The notes under the pieces: generated by a model
The model's database searches: none
The model's input: only the letters and a program-made list of their open reading frames with translations
Told to the model about the DNA's origin: nothing
Source: Pseudomonadota bacterium
GTDB taxonomy: Bacteria; Pseudomonadota; Gammaproteobacteria; CALCKW01
Length of the DNA: 59,870 nt
Direction of reading: 5' to 3'
Assembly: GCA_039196715.1 (NCBI GenBank)
Contig: JBCCUP010000025.1
Coordinates: 1-59,870, forward strand
Shown here: one piece after another, positions 8,475 through 17,894 of the stretch
How the letters are laid out: each line of letters begins with the position of its first letter
Numbering within the stretch: position 1 is the stretch's first letter
Position numbers and translations under genes: made by a program

Positions 8475-9209
8475 CCCTCGGTCCTCGAGCACCGCTTTAA
8501 GTCGTGCGGGGTGGTCGGTCATGATGCCGTCGACGCCGAGGTCGATCAGGCGGTGCATCTCGGATGCCTCGTTGACGGTCCAGACGTGGGTCTCCCGGCC
8601 GTGCCGGTGCTGGCATTCGATGAACGCAGCGTCCACCAGCCGAATGCCCCACTGCGAGCAGGGCACCTGCGCGCAGTGCGCCACGATGCCGGGGGTGGGC
8701 AGGCCAAGGCTCTGCAGCCGTGCCCAGGTGGTCTCGAGCGGGCCCATCGAGGTGCAGACCTCGGGCAACGCAGCGCGCACCTGGTCGATGCGCTGACCGG
8801 AAAAGGAACCGACGCAGACACGGTGGACGCTGCGTGTGTGGCGGATCAGCTCGATGAGTGGCGCCACGGCGGCATACGACTTCGGCTCGATGTTGAAGTG
8901 CACGTCGGGAAACGCCTCGAGCAATTCCGCCATGACCGGGATACGCTCGACCTCGCCGACGTGCGCGCGCCGAATCTGAGCTGCGTCGAGTTCGCTCAAG
9001 CGGCCGCGGCTGTCCGTGACCCGATCGAGCTCGTTGTCGTGAAAGGCAAACAGCTCGCCGTCCCGGCTGAGGTGCACGTCGGTTTCGAGGTAGCGGTACC
9101 CCATCGCGACGGCGCTGCTGAATGCGGTAAACGTGTTCTCCGGCGCCGCGTCATGGTCGCCTCGGTGGGCAAAGGCCTTGAACCCGGTCGGGGCGAGATA
9201 GGGGTGCAC
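8463..9209 (-). CDS. Glycerophosphodiester phosphodiesterase
   Basis: Hydrolyses glycerophosphodiesters to glycerol-3-phosphate and an alcohol. Family motifs are complete: FAHRGDHDAAPENT (HRG and EN), YLETDVHLSRDG (ExD metal ligands), FHDNELDRVTD (HD), HFNIEPKS, VWTVNE and GIMTDHP. It is a TIM-barrel enzyme without a signal peptide, so probably cytoplasmic. I placed the start at the GTG at 9209, with AGGA six bases upstream and a resulting 248 residues, the usual size. The frame stays open up to 9308, but that would run almost to the divergent gene. The 3' end overlaps the convergent MFS gene by 12 bases. Confidence 0.85.
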   Translation of the reverse strand: MHPYLAPTGFKAFAHRGDHDAAPENTFTAFSSAVAMGYRYLETDVHLSRDGELFAFHDNELDRVTDSRGRLSELDAAQIRRAHVGEVERIPVMAELLEAFPDVHFNIEPKSYAAVAPLIELIRHTRSVHRVCVGSFSGQRIDQVRAALPEVCTSMGPLETTWARLQSLGLPTPGIVAHCAQVPCSQWGIRLVDAAFIECQHRHGRETHVWTVNEASEMHRLIDLGVDGIMTDHPARLKAVLEDRGLWH

Positions 9210-9322
9210 GCGGTATCCTGTGAGGCCGAACACGGGTGCCCGCGAGCCGGCAAAATCCGGCCGATGAGGTAAACCTCGGCCGGCCGCTGCCGCTAGCTCG
9301 TGTGACACCAGAGGGTCAGACT

Positions 9323-9604
9323 ATGACACGTACGCACTCCACCGCCGCGGTTTTCGCGCTCAGCCTGTTCGCCGCGGGCACCGCCCAGGCCGCCATCATC
9401 GCGATGCCCGACGGAAGCTTCCGCGCGCAACAGGTCGACGGTGCGCCGAAGCGGGGCATCACCAAGGCCGATGTGCTCAGCAAACTCGGCGAACCCGAAC
9501 AGCGTATCGGCGAGGTCGGCGACCCGCCGATTTCCAGTTGGCGGTACAACGGCTTTCAGGTGTACTTCGAACACGACCGCGTGCTGCACACCGTCGGCCT
9601 CTAG
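9323..9604 (+). CDS. Small secreted protein, SmpA/OmlA-like
   Basis: A 93-residue protein with a cleavable signal peptide: HSTAAVFALSLFAAGTAQA with an AQA-A signal-peptidase-I type site. The mature part has the sequence ITKADVLSKLGEPEQRIGEV followed by a beta hairpin (WRYNGFQVYFEHDRVLHTV), reminiscent of the small outer-membrane SmpA/OmlA/BamE fold, in which a KxDVxxxLGxP turn precedes beta strands. There is no lipobox Cys, so it is likely soluble in the periplasm. GAGG lies upstream of the chosen ATG. It ends 17 bases from the convergent metF. Function unknown. Confidence 0.7.
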   Translation: MTRTHSTAAVFALSLFAAGTAQAAIIAMPDGSFRAQQVDGAPKRGITKADVLSKLGEPEQRIGEVGDPPISSWRYNGFQVYFEHDRVLHTVGL

Positions 9605-9621
9605 CCGCTCGGGTCAGGCGC

Positions 9622-10464
9622 TCAGGCCGCGGCGTGCAGCGCCGTGGCAGGCGCGGGCGCGTGCACGCGCTGCATCAGCGCCGTGGCGACCCCCGGCGTG
9701 TTGAGCGCGTAGACGTGGAGCCCGTCCACACCCTCGCGAACCAGCCGCTCGCAGAGCGCCGCGGCGAAGTCCAATCCCAGTTGCCACTGCACGTCGCGAC
9801 GTCCGTCGGTGCCTTCAAAGGCGCGGTGATAGACCGCAGGCAGCGCCACGCCACACCGTCTCGCGAGGCGATCCGCCGCCTCGAAGTCCACCACCGGCAA
9901 CACGCCCGCGTGCAGCGGCACCGACACACCGTGTTGCACGGCGCGGTCTCGAAACCGCAAGAAAGCATCAGCGTCAAACACCATCTGCGACACCGCCCGA
10001 TCGGCGCCGGCGGCGCACTTTGCCTGCAGGCAGTCGAGGTCCGTGCGTGCTGAGCGCGCACGCGGGTGGGAATCCGGGTAGCACGCCACGGCGATGTCGA
10101 TCGGCAGACGTTGCCTGACCCGATCGACGAAATGCGCCACGGCGTTCGGCGGCAAGGCCGATCCGCCGTCGCCGCGCAGCAGCATGACGCGCCGCAGCCC
10201 CGCGCCGTGCAGAGCCTGCACCGCGTCGAGTCCGGCGCCCTCGGGAAAGCCGGTCAGGGTCACGTGGGCACAGGTCGGCAGGCGTGTGCCGGAGTGGACG
10301 GCCCGAACCGTGTCGAAGGCCCCGTCACGCGACGCGCCGAGTGCACCGCACGTGATCGACACGAAGGCCGGCGACTGCGTCTCCAGTTGGCCGATGCACC
10401 GCCAGAAACGCTCGGCACGCTGGCGGGGCGGGAACAGTTCGACGGACCAGAGGGGCGATGGCAT
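9622..10464 (-). CDS. metF: 5,10-methylenetetrahydrofolate reductase
   Basis: Reduces 5,10-methylene-THF to 5-methyl-THF for methionine synthesis. The 280-residue length and motifs fit MetF: WSVELFPPR at the start, FVSITCGALGASRDGAFD, THVTLTGF-like CAHVTLTGFPEG, the FAD-site VMLLRGDGG, IAVACYPDSHPRA, RAVSQMVFDADAFLRFRD, and VDGLHVYALN near the end. GGAG sits 9 bases before the ATG. It is divergent from a metR-type regulator with a palindromic site between them, the classical arrangement of methionine control in gammaproteobacteria. Confidence 0.9.
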   Translation of the reverse strand: MPSPLWSVELFPPRQRAERFWRCIGQLETQSPAFVSITCGALGASRDGAFDTVRAVHSGTRLPTCAHVTLTGFPEGAGLDAVQALHGAGLRRVMLLRGDGGSALPPNAVAHFVDRVRQRLPIDIAVACYPDSHPRARSARTDLDCLQAKCAAGADRAVSQMVFDADAFLRFRDRAVQHGVSVPLHAGVLPVVDFEAADRLARRCGVALPAVYHRAFEGTDGRRDVQWQLGLDFAAALCERLVREGVDGLHVYALNTPGVATALMQRVHAPAPATALHAAA

Positions 10465-10541
10465 CGGGTGATCTCCGTGTCAGGGGCGTGGGTGGAGTAT
10501 CGGCAGTGCATCAAGTACAATCAATTTCAATTATCGGCCTA

Positions 10542-10562
10542 TTTGAATGAGAAATATTCAAA
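10542..10562. promoter_or_regulatory. Candidate MetR operator palindrome
   Basis: Perfect inverted repeat TTTGAAT-GAGAAAT-ATTCAAA in the metF/metR intergenic region. The stretch TGAG-AAATA-TTCA inside it differs at one base from the TGAA-N5-TTCA consensus I recall for MetR. It ends on the first base of the preferred metR start codon, so binding would be autorepressive, and it lies about 80 bases upstream of metF. Assignment rests on position and symmetry. Confidence 0.55.
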
Positions 10563-11500
10563 TGAAAGTGCAGCGTAAGCACCTCGAACTGGTCGCGGCT
10601 GTCAACGGCGCGGCGTCGCTCGCCGATGTGGCAACCCAGCTCAACCTCACGCCCTCGGCCCTGTCTCACCAGCTGCGCGACATCGAGGCCCGCCTCGGGG
10701 CCGAAGTCGTGCAGCGCAAGCACAAGCCGATCAGCCTCACGGCTGTCGGACAGCGGCTGTTGACTGCAGCCGATGAGGTGTTGCCGCGGCTCGCTGCCCT
10801 TGAAGATGCGCTGGCCCGCATGTCGACCGGTGATACCGGTCGCTTGCACCTCGCAATCGAGTGTCACAGCTGCTACCTCTGGCTGATGCCGACCTTCGAG
10901 GCCTACCGGGGCGCCTGGCCGGACGTGGAGCTCGACATCATCAGCGGCCTGAGTTTCGAGGGCATGGCGGCGCTCGTCGCCGGCGACCTGGACCTGGTGA
11001 TTACCGCTGATCCCGAACCGCTGGCGGGCGTCACCTACGTGCCGCTGTTCGAGTACGAGTCCGTGCTCGCGATGAGCCCGAGTCACCCCTTGGCGCACGC
11101 AACGCACATCGAACCCGGCGATCTCGCCGGCGAAACCGTGATCACCTACCCGGTGCCACGTCAGAAGCTCGATCTCTTTCGCTTGTTCCTGCAACCCGCA
11201 GGCGTGCAGCCCAAACGCGTGCGCACCAGCGAGCTGACCGTGATGATGATGGCCCTCGTGGCGTCGGGCAGGGGGGTGTGCCCGCTGCCGAACTGGGCGG
11301 CGACTGAGTACACGGAGCGGGGCTCGGTGGTCACGCGCCGGCTTGGCGCGGGCGTCTTCAATACGCTCTGCGCCGCCGTGCGCGACGACGCGATTGAATT
11401 CGCCTACATGCAGGACTTTCTGCTCATGGCGAAAGACACCCCGTTTTCGAACCTCGAGGGCATTGCCCGGCCGGTGGGTGGCGCCGCCGCGATCGCCTGA
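10562..11500 (+). CDS. metR: LysR-type methionine regulator MetR
   Basis: A transcriptional activator of methionine genes with homocysteine as usual co-effector. N-terminal winged helix: [19 protein letters not shown] then [17 protein letters not shown]. The effector domain has the MetR hallmark [19 protein letters not shown], plus [12 protein letters not shown] and [20 protein letters not shown], which match enterobacterial MetR almost word for word. I chose ATG 10562 because MKVQRKHL matches the start of known MetR proteins; ATG 10547 lies inside the operator palindrome and has no ribosome site. Divergent from metF. Confidence 0.88.
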   Translation: MKVQRKHLELVAAVNGAASLADVATQLNLTPSALSHQLRDIEARLGAEVVQRKHKPISLTAVGQRLLTAADEVLPRLAALEDALARMSTGDTGRLHLAIECHSCYLWLMPTFEAYRGAWPDVELDIISGLSFEGMAALVAGDLDLVITADPEPLAGVTYVPLFEYESVLAMSPSHPLAHATHIEPGDLAGETVITYPVPRQKLDLFRLFLQPAGVQPKRVRTSELTVMMMALVASGRGVCPLPNWAATEYTERGSVVTRRLGAGVFNTLCAAVRDDAIEFAYMQDFLLMAKDTPFSNLEGIARPVGGAAAIA

Positions 11501-11862
11501 ACCGCGATCAGGCTGCTCTCCGCTTTGTCACGCGGCAGGTTGGGGCGCACGGCAAGCGGGTCGGTGAAGCCGGGACGCCCGTGCTCGGGCGCCGACGGCG
11601 CGGCTGTCGAGTGGGTCGCACTTTGACCCCAAACTGTCCCCCATGCGACTACCTTTGGCACTATGGTGCAGTCTACGTACTGCCAGAACGGGCATCTGTT
11701 GATAGGATACGGCCCAAACAGGTCACCGCGCTGCAATCGGTACGCGGGCGTGGCAATCTTGTGGACACCGTCGGGCGCCGCACTGCCGTGCCGTCCGTCA
11801 ACGCCGCGGCAGTCCGTCGACGGCGAAAAACCGAAACCAAAATGATCCAATCGGAGAAGGCG
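11501..11862. other. Intergenic leader of the peptide-importer operon
   Basis: About 360 bases between metR and the binding-protein gene with no convincing gene. A TTGACC at about 11623 followed 17 bases later by CGACTA is a weak sigma-70 candidate. GGAGAAGG at 11852-11859 is the ribosome site of the next gene. Confidence 0.35.
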
Positions 11863-13530
11863 ATGACTTTTTTTCGACGTGATGGCAAACCCATGCCCGA
11901 GCACGTGGTGCAGATGGCCGCATCTGCCAAGCAGTCCGGCGACGGCGTAAACCGCCGCGAGTTCCTGGCGATCGCGAGCGTCTTCGGCGCGAGCGCGGCA
12001 ACGGCATACGGCATGCTCGGCCTGACGGCACCCACCGTCGCCGAAGCGGCAGGCCACGAGAAGATGGGCGGCACCCTGCGCATGCAGATGGAAGTCCGTC
12101 GCGTGCCGGACCCCCGCGTCTTCGACTGGTCACAAATGGCGACCGTCGCACGTGGTTTCCTCGAGAACCTCGTGCGCTACGAGCGCGACGGCACCTTCAC
12201 GCCGTACCTGCTCGAGAGCTGGGACGTCAACGCCGACGCCACCGTGTACACCCTGAACGTACGCCCGGGTGTCATGTGGTCCAACGGCGACGCCTTCAAC
12301 GCTGACGACGTGGTGTTCAACCTGACCCGCTGGTGCGACAAGTCGGCCGAGGGCAACTCCATGGCGGGCCGCATGGCGTCGATGATCGACGAAGCGACCG
12401 GCCAGGTGGGCGAGGGTGTGATCACCAAGGTCGACGACATGACGGTCACGATCACCCTGCCGAAGCCCGACATCTCGATCATCCCCGGCATGTGCGACTA
12501 CCCCGCACTGATCGTCCACCGCGACTACGCAGGTGGCGACCTGACTGACGGCGTGCCCGGTACCGGCCCGTTCGAGATCGAGACGCACGAAGTCGGCGTC
12601 AAAACCGTCATGCGCAAGCGTGCGGCAGGTTCCTGGTGGGGCGGCGAGGCCTACCTCGACAAGGTCGAATTCATCGATTACGGCACCGAGAGTTCAGCCT
12701 TTGTCGCTGCATACGAAGCCGAAGAAATCGACATGAACTGGGAGTCGAACGGCGAGTTTGTCGAGATCTTCGACTCGATCGGCATGACCAAGTCGGAAGC
12801 CGTGACCGCGGCGACGATCGTTATCCGGACCAACCAGGAAGCCGAAGTCAACGGTACGAAGCCGTACGCTGACGCACGCGTGCGTCGTGCGCTGGCGCTG
12901 GCTGTGGACAACGCCAGCATCCTCGAACTGGGCGTGGCCGGTCTCGGCACGCCGGCCGAGAACCACCACGTCTGCCCGATCCACCCGGAGTACGCCGAAC
13001 TGCCCGCGATCGCGCGCGATCCCGACGCCGCCGTGGCTCTCATGAAAGAGGCAGGCATGGAAGACTACGAGCACGAGCTGCTCTCGATCGACGACGACTG
13101 GCGCCGTGCCACAACCGACGCGGTTGCGGGCCAGCTGCGTGACGCCGGCATTGCCGTCAAGCGGACCATTCTGCCCGGTTCGACCTTCTGGAACGACTGG
13201 GCGAAGTACCCGTTTTCCTCGACCAACTGGAACATGCGCCCGCTCGGCGTTCAGGTGCTGGCCTTGGCGTACCGCACTGGCGAAGCCTGGAACGAGTCGG
13301 CCTTCAGCAACATCGAGTTCGACGAGCTGCTGAGCCAGGCGCTGTCAATTGCCGACGCGGACCAGCGCCGTGTGGTGATGAAGCGGATCCAGGAGATCAT
13401 GCAGGAAGAGGGCGTGATCATTCAGCCGTACTGGCGTTCGATCTACCGCCACCACCGTGACTACGTCATGAACGCAGATATGCACCCGACGTACGAACTG
13501 CACTACGAGAAGATCTGGCTCGACGTCTGA
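11863..13530 (+). CDS. Peptide/nickel-type ABC transporter substrate-binding protein (family 5, Tat-exported)
   Basis: Periplasmic binding protein (SBP_bac_5) of 555 residues. The N-terminus carries a twin-arginine signal: [20 protein letters not shown] near residues 28-47, preceded by a longer-than-usual n-region. Family features include [17 protein letters not shown], the conserved [18 protein letters not shown]-like strand, [13 protein letters not shown], and [13 protein letters not shown]. The ATG at 11863 has GGAGAAGG directly upstream; the frame is open further 5' but without a ribosome site. A strong terminator follows, then the permease genes, so this abundant component is probably made in excess. 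The substrate cannot be told from sequence. Confidence 0.9.
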   Translation: MTFFRRDGKPMPEHVVQMAASAKQSGDGVNRREFLAIASVFGASAATAYGMLGLTAPTVAEAAGHEKMGGTLRMQMEVRRVPDPRVFDWSQMATVARGFLENLVRYERDGTFTPYLLESWDVNADATVYTLNVRPGVMWSNGDAFNADDVVFNLTRWCDKSAEGNSMAGRMASMIDEATGQVGEGVITKVDDMTVTITLPKPDISIIPGMCDYPALIVHRDYAGGDLTDGVPGTGPFEIETHEVGVKTVMRKRAAGSWWGGEAYLDKVEFIDYGTESSAFVAAYEAEEIDMNWESNGEFVEIFDSIGMTKSEAVTAATIVIRTNQEAEVNGTKPYADARVRRALALAVDNASILELGVAGLGTPAENHHVCPIHPEYAELPAIARDPDAAVALMKEAGMEDYEHELLSIDDDWRRATTDAVAGQLRDAGIAVKRTILPGSTFWNDWAKYPFSSTNWNMRPLGVQVLALAYRTGEAWNESAFSNIEFDELLSQALSIADADQRRVVMKRIQEIMQEEGVIIQPYWRSIYRHHRDYVMNADMHPTYELHYEKIWLDV

Positions 13531-13544
13531 GCGGATCACTGAAA

Positions 13545-13579
13545 AGCCGGGAGGGCGCGAGTTCTCCCGGTTTTTTTTT
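13545..13579 (+). terminator. Internal terminator after the binding-protein gene
   Basis: Stem CCGGGAG (13547-13553) / CTCCCGG (13564-13570) with a 10-base loop, followed by nine T. Lying between binding-protein and permease genes, it probably sets the usual excess of binding protein by partial read-through; a separate permease promoter cannot be excluded. Confidence 0.85.
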
Positions 13580-13687
13580 GGGTAGCGGAGACGGGGCGCG
13601 CCCGACCGTTTCACTCACCGCCGCAATGCAACGCCCTCATCGCGTGTTGCAGCACACCCGCCCTCCCGATTCCACCAGGGAAAGTCC

Positions 13688-14638
13688 ATGGCACTGTTCA
13701 TTCTGAAACGACTCGGCGTGATGATTTTGACGGCAATCTGCCTGACGTTTGTTGTTTTCGCGTTGACCAACCTCGAACCCAACCTCAAAAAGCTCGCCAA
13801 GGAGCAGAACAACATGCGCATGACCGATGCGCAGGTGGAAAGCTGGCTCGAGAAGAACGGTTACCGCGAACCCATGGTCGCGCGCTACGTCGGTTGGCTC
13901 GGCGGCTTCGTTGTCGGTGACTGGGGTGACTCGACGCGGTTCCGTGAGCCGGTCGAGAACATCATCGGAAAACGCCTGTACTACACCGGCAAGCTGATGT
14001 TCTGGGTGATGGCCATCATGGTGCCGATGGCGCTCGTCGTCGGCGTGCTCGCGGGCATGCGGGAGGGGTCGGGCACGGATCGAAGTCTGTCGACCTTTTC
14101 CATTGCGACCACGGCCACGCCCGAGTACGTGTCCGGCGTCATCTTCACTGTCATCTTCGCCTCCAGTGCCGTGGGCTTGAAGTGGATGAAAGGCGTCGCG
14201 ACGTCCGCTACCGACGGCATCACCTTCGAGAATTTCGCGCTGCCGGTCATGACCATGGCCCTCTACGGCATGGGCTACATCGCGCGCATGACGCGCGCGT
14301 CGATGGCTGAGGTCATGACCGCGCAGTACATCCGCACGGCCCGTCTCAAGGGTGTGAGCTTTCCGATGATCGTGGTGCGACACGCGCTGCGCAATGCGTT
14401 GATCGCCCCGTTCACCGTCATCATGCTGCAGTTCCCGTGGTTGCTGACCGGGGTTGTCATTGTCGAGACCCTGTTCAACTACAAGGGATTCGGATGGGTT
14501 CTCGTCGAAGCCGCTGGCAACAACGACATTGAATTGCTGCTCGGCTGTTCGGTGGTCGCCGTCGCCGTGGTACTCGTGACGCAACTGATATCCGATATCG
14601 GCTACGTCTTTCTCAACCCACGCATTCGCATCCAGTAA
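13688..14638 (+). CDS. Peptide-type ABC importer permease 1 (DppB/OppB family)
   Basis: A 316-residue inner-membrane permease. It begins with the family-typical FILKRLGVMILTAICLTFVV helix and continues with a periplasmic loop (YVGWLGGFVVGDWGDSTRF, the recognisable GDLG-like segment). The cytoplasmic EAA-type loop TARLKGVSFPMIVVRHALRN contacts the ATPase. About six membrane segments. CCAGGGAAAG precedes the ATG. It pairs with the DppC-like protein 12 bases downstream. Base composition is visibly less GC-rich than in neighbouring blocks. Confidence 0.9.
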   Translation: MALFILKRLGVMILTAICLTFVVFALTNLEPNLKKLAKEQNNMRMTDAQVESWLEKNGYREPMVARYVGWLGGFVVGDWGDSTRFREPVENIIGKRLYYTGKLMFWVMAIMVPMALVVGVLAGMREGSGTDRSLSTFSIATTATPEYVSGVIFTVIFASSAVGLKWMKGVATSATDGITFENFALPVMTMALYGMGYIARMTRASMAEVMTAQYIRTARLKGVSFPMIVVRHALRNALIAPFTVIMLQFPWLLTGVVIVETLFNYKGFGWVLVEAAGNNDIELLLGCSVVAVAVVLVTQLISDIGYVFLNPRIRIQ

Positions 14639-14650
14639 GGGGACGGGACG

Positions 14651-15802
14651 ATGGACAGACTCGGCTGGGGCGAGATTTTCATTCAAGCGGTGGGGCATTT
14701 CTGGTCTGTGTGGCTGTGCTTGGCCGTCGTGTTTGCCGTCTCCTGGGTATACCGGGAGCGGCTCGGCCTGTACGGCAAGCTCTACGAAAACTGGGTCGGC
14801 GTGACAGGCCTGATGCTGGTGTTGTTCTGGGTGTTTACGGCGGTTTTCGCAGACGTGATCGCGCCCTACGAATCGCTGGATCAGATTGCCAGCATGAAAA
14901 ACAAAAAACCCGGTTGGCCGCTGAGCGATGGTTCGGGACACTACCTGCTAGGCGGTGACCGATTGGGGCGGGATGTGTTCTCGCGCATGGTGTACGGCAG
15001 CCGCACCGTGATGTCGATCGCCCCGGCAGCGACCTTGTTCGCGTTCATGGTGGGCGTCACGCTCGGGCTGCCCGCGGGCTACCTCAGTGGCCGGTTTGAC
15101 ACGGCGCTCAGCTTCGTCGCAAACCTGGTCCTTGCTTTCCCGGTGATCCTGCTGTTCTACCTGTTGGTCACGCCTGAGATTCGCCAGACCATCCTCCCGA
15201 CAGTGCTCGCCGGGGTGTTGTTCGCCTTTCCGATCATTTTCTTCCTCGTCTTGTTTTACTCACGGTTCGAGCAACAACAGGAAAAACTGTGGGCCTACCT
15301 CGCGGTGACACTCATCGTGGGTCTCTGGGCCTATTCCGGGCTTGCCTTCAACGCCGACCCCTTTGGCGTGTTCTACATGGACCCGAACCTGTTGAACATT
15401 TTTGTGTCGGTGGTGTTCGTCAACTCACCCACGGTTTTCCGAATCGTGCGCGGCTTGACGATGGACATTCAGACACGCGACTACGTGGCCGCCGCGCAAA
15501 CGCGAGGGGAGCGCCCGTGGTACATCATGCTGTGGGAAATCCTGCCCAACGCCCGGGGCCCGTTGCTGGTCGATTTCTGCCTGCGCATCGGTTACACCAC
15601 GATCCTGCTAGGCACCCTTGGCTTTTTCGGCCTCGGCGTGAGCCCCGAGAGCCCCGACTGGGGCATGACGATCAACGAAGGCCGCAAGCTGCTGTCGATC
15701 TATCCTCACCCGGCGCTGCCACCCGCGCTTGCGCTGATGTCATTGGTGCTCGGACTGAACCTGCTCGCTGACGGTCTGCGCGAGCAGAGTCTCAAGGACT
15801 AG
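14651..15802 (+). CDS. Peptide-type ABC importer permease 2 (DppC/OppC family)
   Basis: A 383-residue permease, longer than the usual ~300 for DppC because of an extra N-terminal helix (WLCLAVVFAVSWVYRERLGL) and an insertion after residue 170 with three more hydrophobic stretches (LPTVLAGVLFAFPIIFFLVL, YLAVTLIVGLWAYSGLAF). The core is standard: YLLGGDRLGRDVFSRMVYGS, then the EAA loop AAAQTRGERPWYIMLWEILP, then LGTLGFFGLGVSPESPDWG. It follows the first permease by 12 bases and is followed by a small Cys-rich ORF and the ATPase. Confidence 0.88.
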   Translation: MDRLGWGEIFIQAVGHFWSVWLCLAVVFAVSWVYRERLGLYGKLYENWVGVTGLMLVLFWVFTAVFADVIAPYESLDQIASMKNKKPGWPLSDGSGHYLLGGDRLGRDVFSRMVYGSRTVMSIAPAATLFAFMVGVTLGLPAGYLSGRFDTALSFVANLVLAFPVILLFYLLVTPEIRQTILPTVLAGVLFAFPIIFFLVLFYSRFEQQQEKLWAYLAVTLIVGLWAYSGLAFNADPFGVFYMDPNLLNIFVSVVFVNSPTVFRIVRGLTMDIQTRDYVAAAQTRGERPWYIMLWEILPNARGPLLVDFCLRIGYTTILLGTLGFFGLGVSPESPDWGMTINEGRKLLSIYPHPALPPALALMSLVLGLNLLADGLREQSLKD

Positions 15803-15813
15803 GGAGAGGACGC

Positions 15814-15939
15814 ATGCAAACACACTGCGATTGCACCTGCGCACTCTGTGAGTCACACAGGTACCACACCCCTTTAACCAGCGAAGACACCGACACGCGT
15901 CTGGCGCGGTTGGCGACCCGCGTGCGAGGTGCACAATGA
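15814..15939 (+). CDS. 41-residue Cys-rich small ORF inside the importer operon
   Basis: The ORF begins MQTHCDCTCALCESHRYH and ends RVRGAQ. An AGGGAGAGGA ribosome site lies immediately upstream (15801-15810), and its stop overlaps the ATG of the double ATPase (ATGA at 15936-15939). The four cysteines form C-x-C-x-C-x2-C, followed by His residues, a pattern suited to metal binding or redox chemistry. It could instead be a leader whose translation couples the ATPase to the permeases. I do not recognise a family; the assignment rests on the ribosome site, coupling and composition. Confidence 0.5.
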   Translation: MQTHCDCTCALCESHRYHTPLTSEDTDTRLARLATRVRGAQ

Positions 15940-17594
15940 CAACCCAATCGAACGAAATCCTGCGTGTCGAGAACCTGTCGATCACCTTGCCCAAGGGCGC
16001 CGACCGCAAGTACGCCGTCGAGGACGTCAACTTCACGCTCAACCGCGGGGAAATTCTCTGCGTGGTCGGCGAAAGCGGCTCGGGCAAGTCGGTCATGACC
16101 AGCGCGATCATGAACGACGTCGCGCCAAGACTGGGCATAGAAACCGGCAGGATTGTCTTTGACGGCACGGACGTGCTGACACTGTCGCAAGCCGAACTCA
16201 ATGAGCTGCGCGGCGCGCGGATTGCCATGATCTACCAGGAACCCATGGCCGCGCTGAACCCCTCGATAAAGATTGGTGCCCAGGTTGACGAGGTCTTCAA
16301 GCTTCACCGACCCGAAATTTCTGCCGTTGAGCGCAAGCATGAAACGCTCAAACTCTTCGAGCAGATGAAACTGCCAACGCCTGAGCGGATCTACGCAAGC
16401 TACCCGCACCAGGTCTCTGGCGGGCAGTGCCAACGGATCGTGATTTCAATGGCGCTCGCCTGCAAACCCGACATCCTGATCGCCGATGAGCCGACAACGG
16501 CGCTCGACGTGACCACACAAAAGGAAATCCTTAACCTCATCAACGAGCTGAAGGATGTCTATGACAACGCCACGATATTCATCACCCACGACTTCGGCGT
16601 TGTCGCCGATGTCGCCGACAGGGTGGCGGTCATGTGTTGGGGCAAGATCATCGAGCAAGGCCCCAAGGAAGACATCCTCATGCGTCCACAGGAGGATTAC
16701 ACCAAGCTTCTGGTCGATGCGATGCCATTGCTGGAGACGGCACGGACACCGGAGATCGGGCGAAACGACGATCCGGTTGTCACGGTTGAACAGCTCAACA
16801 AGATTTACAAGACAGGTCCACAGTCCATCCATGCCCTGAACGATGCCAATTTCCAATTACGCTCTGGTGAAACCCTCGGCGTTGTGGGAGAGAGTGGTTC
16901 AGGCAAATCGACCCTGGCCAAGGCGCTGATTCGTCTGATCGAGCCGAGTTCGGGTTCAGTGGTGATCAAAAGTGAAGACTTCCTCGCGCTTGACGGCACG
17001 GATCTCGTTCAGGCGCGAAAGAACATCCAGATGATCTTCCAGGATCCGTTTGGTTCGCTGAATCCGTCGCAGACGGTGGGCTACATGGTCACGCGCGGGC
17101 TGATCCTGCAGGGTATGGACGCAGCAGCGGCCGACGAGCGCGCACTGGAGTTGATCGAGCAGGTCGGCTTGAGCAAGGAAGCGTTGCACCGCTACCCGCG
17201 CAACTTCTCTGGCGGGCAACGACAGCGCATCGGCATCGCGCGGGCGCTGGCGATGCAGCCTGACGTGGTGATTGCGGATGAGAGCGTCTCGGCACTGGAC
17301 CTGTCGATCCAGAAGCAGGTGCTGCGCTTGCTGAACCAGCTGCAGGAACGCTACCAGATGGCGATCGTGTTCATCACCCACGATCTCCGGGTCGCGGCCC
17401 AGATCTCGGACTACATCACCGTGATGGAAAAGGGCGTGATGGTTGAATTCGGGACGGCGGACAATGTCTTCAACAACCCGCAGCACGAGTACACCAAAAA
17501 GCTGCTCGACGCAGCTCCGGGTCGGGATTGGCACCCGCCGAGGCTAACGGCAGAGGAGGCCGATCGGATCGCCGCCGCAATCGTGCGCGAGTGA
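15936..17594 (+). CDS. Double peptide-type ABC ATPase (DppD-DppF fusion)
   Basis: A 552-residue fusion of two ATPase domains that energises the importer. Domain 1: Walker [13 protein letters not shown], signature [11 protein letters not shown] (Cys where Gln is usual), Walker [15 protein letters not shown]-loop FITHDFGVV. Domain 2: Walker [14 protein letters not shown], signature [15 protein letters not shown], Walker [15 protein letters not shown]-loop FITHDLRVA. Both sites appear intact, unlike the exporter at 4.2 kb. Each domain ends in the oligopeptide-transporter C-terminal pattern ([24 protein letters not shown]). Translation is coupled to the small Cys-rich ORF upstream. Confidence 0.92.
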   Translation: MTTQSNEILRVENLSITLPKGADRKYAVEDVNFTLNRGEILCVVGESGSGKSVMTSAIMNDVAPRLGIETGRIVFDGTDVLTLSQAELNELRGARIAMIYQEPMAALNPSIKIGAQVDEVFKLHRPEISAVERKHETLKLFEQMKLPTPERIYASYPHQVSGGQCQRIVISMALACKPDILIADEPTTALDVTTQKEILNLINELKDVYDNATIFITHDFGVVADVADRVAVMCWGKIIEQGPKEDILMRPQEDYTKLLVDAMPLLETARTPEIGRNDDPVVTVEQLNKIYKTGPQSIHALNDANFQLRSGETLGVVGESGSGKSTLAKALIRLIEPSSGSVVIKSEDFLALDGTDLVQARKNIQMIFQDPFGSLNPSQTVGYMVTRGLILQGMDAAAADERALELIEQVGLSKEALHRYPRNFSGGQRQRIGIARALAMQPDVVIADESVSALDLSIQKQVLRLLNQLQERYQMAIVFITHDLRVAAQISDYITVMEKGVMVEFGTADNVFNNPQHEYTKKLLDAAPGRDWHPPRLTAEEADRIAAAIVRE

Positions 17595-17894
17595 ACGCGG
17601 CGCCACTCGGGTGGCGACGCGCGCTTGTATTCCTCCGTGCTCTGTTCCCGAGTGGCCCGACGATCGACCGTTGGCCGCGCGTGGCCGAATCGCGCACGGC
17701 CTGCCGCGCCGTGTGCAGCCTGCGCCGCGTCGTAGCCGAGCCCGATGTGCGTCGCGTCACCGGGCCAGCGTGCACGTAATCATGTCGAGATGCATCGGAA
17801 TCGGTTGCGGCTGATCTGCCGTCCGTGCTGGTACGGGCTTTCGGTCGACGGTCTGTGTCGCCCTATCACAATGAGAGACTGAGGAGCGACCTCT
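17595..17894. other. Intergenic region before the EamA transporter
   Basis: Three hundred bases with no supported gene. A small GCCAC/GTGGC hairpin occurs just after the ATPase stop without a T-run. GAGGAG at 17881-17886 is the ribosome site of the next gene. Confidence 0.35.

Noticed and set aside
11655-11672. Possible sigma-54 promoter TTGGCAC...TGCA before the peptide-binding protein gene
   Set aside because: The GG and GC elements are separated by nine bases instead of the strict ten, so it is unlikely to function.
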